Shown here: one piece after another, positions 62,639 through 64,000 of the stretch
How the letters are laid out: every line of letters begins with the position of its first letter
Position numbering within the stretch: position 1 is the first letter of the stretch
Translations under genes and position numbers: made by a program
The notes under the pieces: generated by a model
Database searches by the model: none
What the model was told of the DNA's origin: nothing
Seen by the model: only the letters and a program-made list of their open reading frames with translations
Assembly (NCBI RefSeq): GCF_000013025.1
Contig: NC_008358.1
Location: 2,728,001 to 2,792,000 of the forward strand
Direction: 5' to 3'
Origin: Hyphomonas neptunium ATCC 15444
GTDB lineage: Bacteria > Pseudomonadota > Alphaproteobacteria > Caulobacterales > Hyphomonadaceae
DNA: 64,000 nucleotides

Positions 62639-64000
62639 TCAGACCGGCTGAGCTGCGCGTTTGCACTCTGGCGTGTCGTTGAACTTCGTCTCAGCTGCCT
62701 CGATGCGAGCGTCGACGGTTTTGCAGCCTTCGGGCATGTTGTCGCCGAGCGCTGCGAGCTTCTTGCAGATCTTCTCTTCGTTCTGGACGTTGAGAAGGGC
62801 TGCCTGAACCTCGAAGCAGACAAGCGCGTCGCTTGTGTACTCTTCGGAGTCCATGAAGGCGAGCCAACCGCGGCCACCGGCATTGTTTGCCTGGCGGAAC
62901 GCTTCCTTGGCCCCTGCGCGGTCCTTGCGTTCAAACCGGGCTTGGCCGATCCGGACCCAGGCATTGCCCCGGTCTTTCACGCCGCCCATTTCGAGCGCCC
63001 GCTGAAGGGCTTCTTCGGTCTCCGGCCATTTGCCGATCTCGCTGTAGGAGGCGCCGAGACGCTCATACATCGCGCCGCCACCGCCCATTTCGGCCGCCTG
63101 ACGGATCACCGGGATCGCTTTTTCATGCTCACGGGCCACCTGGTAGAAGTCAGCCAGCAGGGACATGCGCTCAACCGTCTTGGAAATACGGCCAGCATTC
63201 ATTTCCTTCTCGAGCACGCGCGCCGCATGGTAGGGCGCGTTGAAGCGGTTGTAGAAGTTCACGATGCGCATCAGCTCATCTTCGGTCTTCAGCAGACCGG
63301 CGAGGTACATGGCTTTCTGGACTTCAAACGCCTTGCGCTCTTCATTGCCCGCGAAATAGTTGCCGGCGATGGCGTCCCAATACTTGCGTTCCTGGGGGTT
63401 GCGCTCGACGAGAGCTTCGAGAACCTCGGCGAGTTTCGCCTGGTTGCCCGTGTCGTTGTAGAGGAAGACGAGCAGGTCATAGAGCTGCTGGTCAAACTTG
63501 TTGCCATCTTCGCGGCGAACTTCCTCGGCCCATTTGACGGCCTCGGCATTGTTGTCCGCACGCTGGTAAAGCACCGCCAGCTGCCATTTCTGCGAACGGT
63601 CCGGCTTACCGCCAGCCTGCATCCAGCGCTTCATATAGTCGAGCGACTGGGTGAGGTTTTCGTCCTGCAGATAGATCTGGGCGATGTTGTAATAGGTCTG
63701 GGCGCGCTGATCTTCAGGGATATAGCCCTTGTTGATCGCGTCCAGAAGGTCGCGGACGGCGCCTGCGCGGTCGCCCTGCTCGATCTTGATGTAAGCAGAA
63801 AGGCGGATAACCGCGCCTTCTTCATAGCAGTTGAGTTCGCCGTTACGGAGCTGGTTCAGCTTGCCAATCGCTGTTGCCCAGTCCTTGTTCGCCATCGCTG
63901 CGGTTTCGGCTTCAAGATAGGTCTGACCCGTCTTGGCGCTGAACTGGGTTTCTTCACAGGCCTGCGCAAGCGCAGTTCCTGCACCCATGACCGCCATCGC
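62639..64000 (-). CDS. exported tetratricopeptide-repeat protein (partial)
   Basis: At least 453 residues; the frame is open to the window edge, so the true start probably lies outside. GTALAQACEE looks like the end of a signal peptide. Repeated helical pairs typical of TPRs run through the protein, for example AQTYYNIAQIYLQDENLTQSLDY and AMYERLGASYSEIGKWPETEEALQRAL. Cys residues near both ends may pair. Similar periplasmic TPR proteins are encoded beside TonB-ExbBD systems in this group, but the neighbours are not visible. Confidence 0.87.
   Translation of the reverse strand, partial: AMAVMGAGTALAQACEETQFSAKTGQTYLEAETAAMANKDWATAIGKLNQLRNGELNCYEEGAVIRLSAYIKIEQGDRAGAVRDLLDAINKGYIPEDQRAQTYYNIAQIYLQDENLTQSLDYMKRWMQAGGKPDRSQKWQLAVLYQRADNNAEAVKWAEEVRREDGNKFDQQLYDLLVFLYNDTGNQAKLAEVLEALVERNPQERKYWDAIAGNYFAGNEERKAFEVQKAMYLAGLLKTEDELMRIVNFYNRFNAPYHAARVLEKEMNAGRISKTVERMSLLADFYQVAREHEKAIPVIRQAAEMGGGGAMYERLGASYSEIGKWPETEEALQRALEMGGVKDRGNAWVRIGQARFERKDRAGAKEAFRQANNAGGRGWLAFMDSEEYTSDALVCFEVQAALLNVQNEEKICKKLAALGDNMPEGCKTVDARIEAAETKFNDTPECKRAAQPV

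Overview
The window is a GC-rich alphaproteobacterial chromosome segment, most likely from the Hyphomonas/Hyphomonadaceae group. The evidence is a bactofilin overlapping an M23 endopeptidase gene (the BacA/LmdC pair known from Hyphomonas neptunium), a DUF1476 zeta-type F1-ATPase inhibitor, a SUF operon with a second cysteine desulfurase, many exported lipoproteins and a large TonB receptor. This placement is inferred from gene content, not from a search. There is no prophage, plasmid module, rRNA operon or CRISPR array.

Layout. 1-2113: tRNA-Arg(UCU), an IS110-family recombinase with a candidate bridge-RNA region upstream, then about 770 bp without a gene but full of hairpins. 2114-8656: nadE, a lipoprotein, gltX, an exported pectinacetylesterase-like hydrolase, an exported truncated haemoglobin and a DUF3034 outer-membrane protein. 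8794-11632: an exported cupredoxin translationally overlapping a transmembrane degenerate-GGDEF/EAL protein. 11718-31352: an Lrp regulator followed by a mostly minus-strand island of exported peptidases (three S10, two M61-like), a secreted amidohydrolase-RidA fusion, a Tat-exported PLP enzyme, a mu-crystallin-family reductase, a TonB receptor, an APC permease and an aminotransferase. The island looks built to break down, import and catabolise peptides, with a recurring imine-chemistry theme. 31373-34195: an adenylation-carrier-membrane acyltransferase fusion.

34395-39807: tRNA-Gly(GCC), an HxlR regulator, a phytase-like lipoprotein, a candidate 6S RNA directly upstream of 5-formyl-THF cyclo-ligase, a GH16 enzyme, the zeta inhibitor and purC-purS. 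39904-43243: a TetR-PlsC pair, a guanidine-II riboswitch ahead of the guanidinium exporter gdx, and a small foreign-looking insert that duplicates the last 65 bp of gdx. 43264-51057: the SUF operon, transcribed as cysteine desulfurase, sufB, a lipoprotein, a 29-codon membrane ORF, sufC, sufD, sufS, sufT, sufA. 51173-56438: an alpha/beta hydrolase, a GNAT protein, a complete IS481-type element, anmK and tyrS. 56446-64000: an AsmA/YhdP-like protein, a 1-Cys Bcp peroxiredoxin, the M23-bactofilin pair and a TPR protein that runs off the end.

The most unusual signal is a set of helically phased arrays of the pentamer TGTCC (10 or 11 bp apart) at four loci, two of them sharing an identical 10-10-10-11 spacing. 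No family or element that I know explains them.
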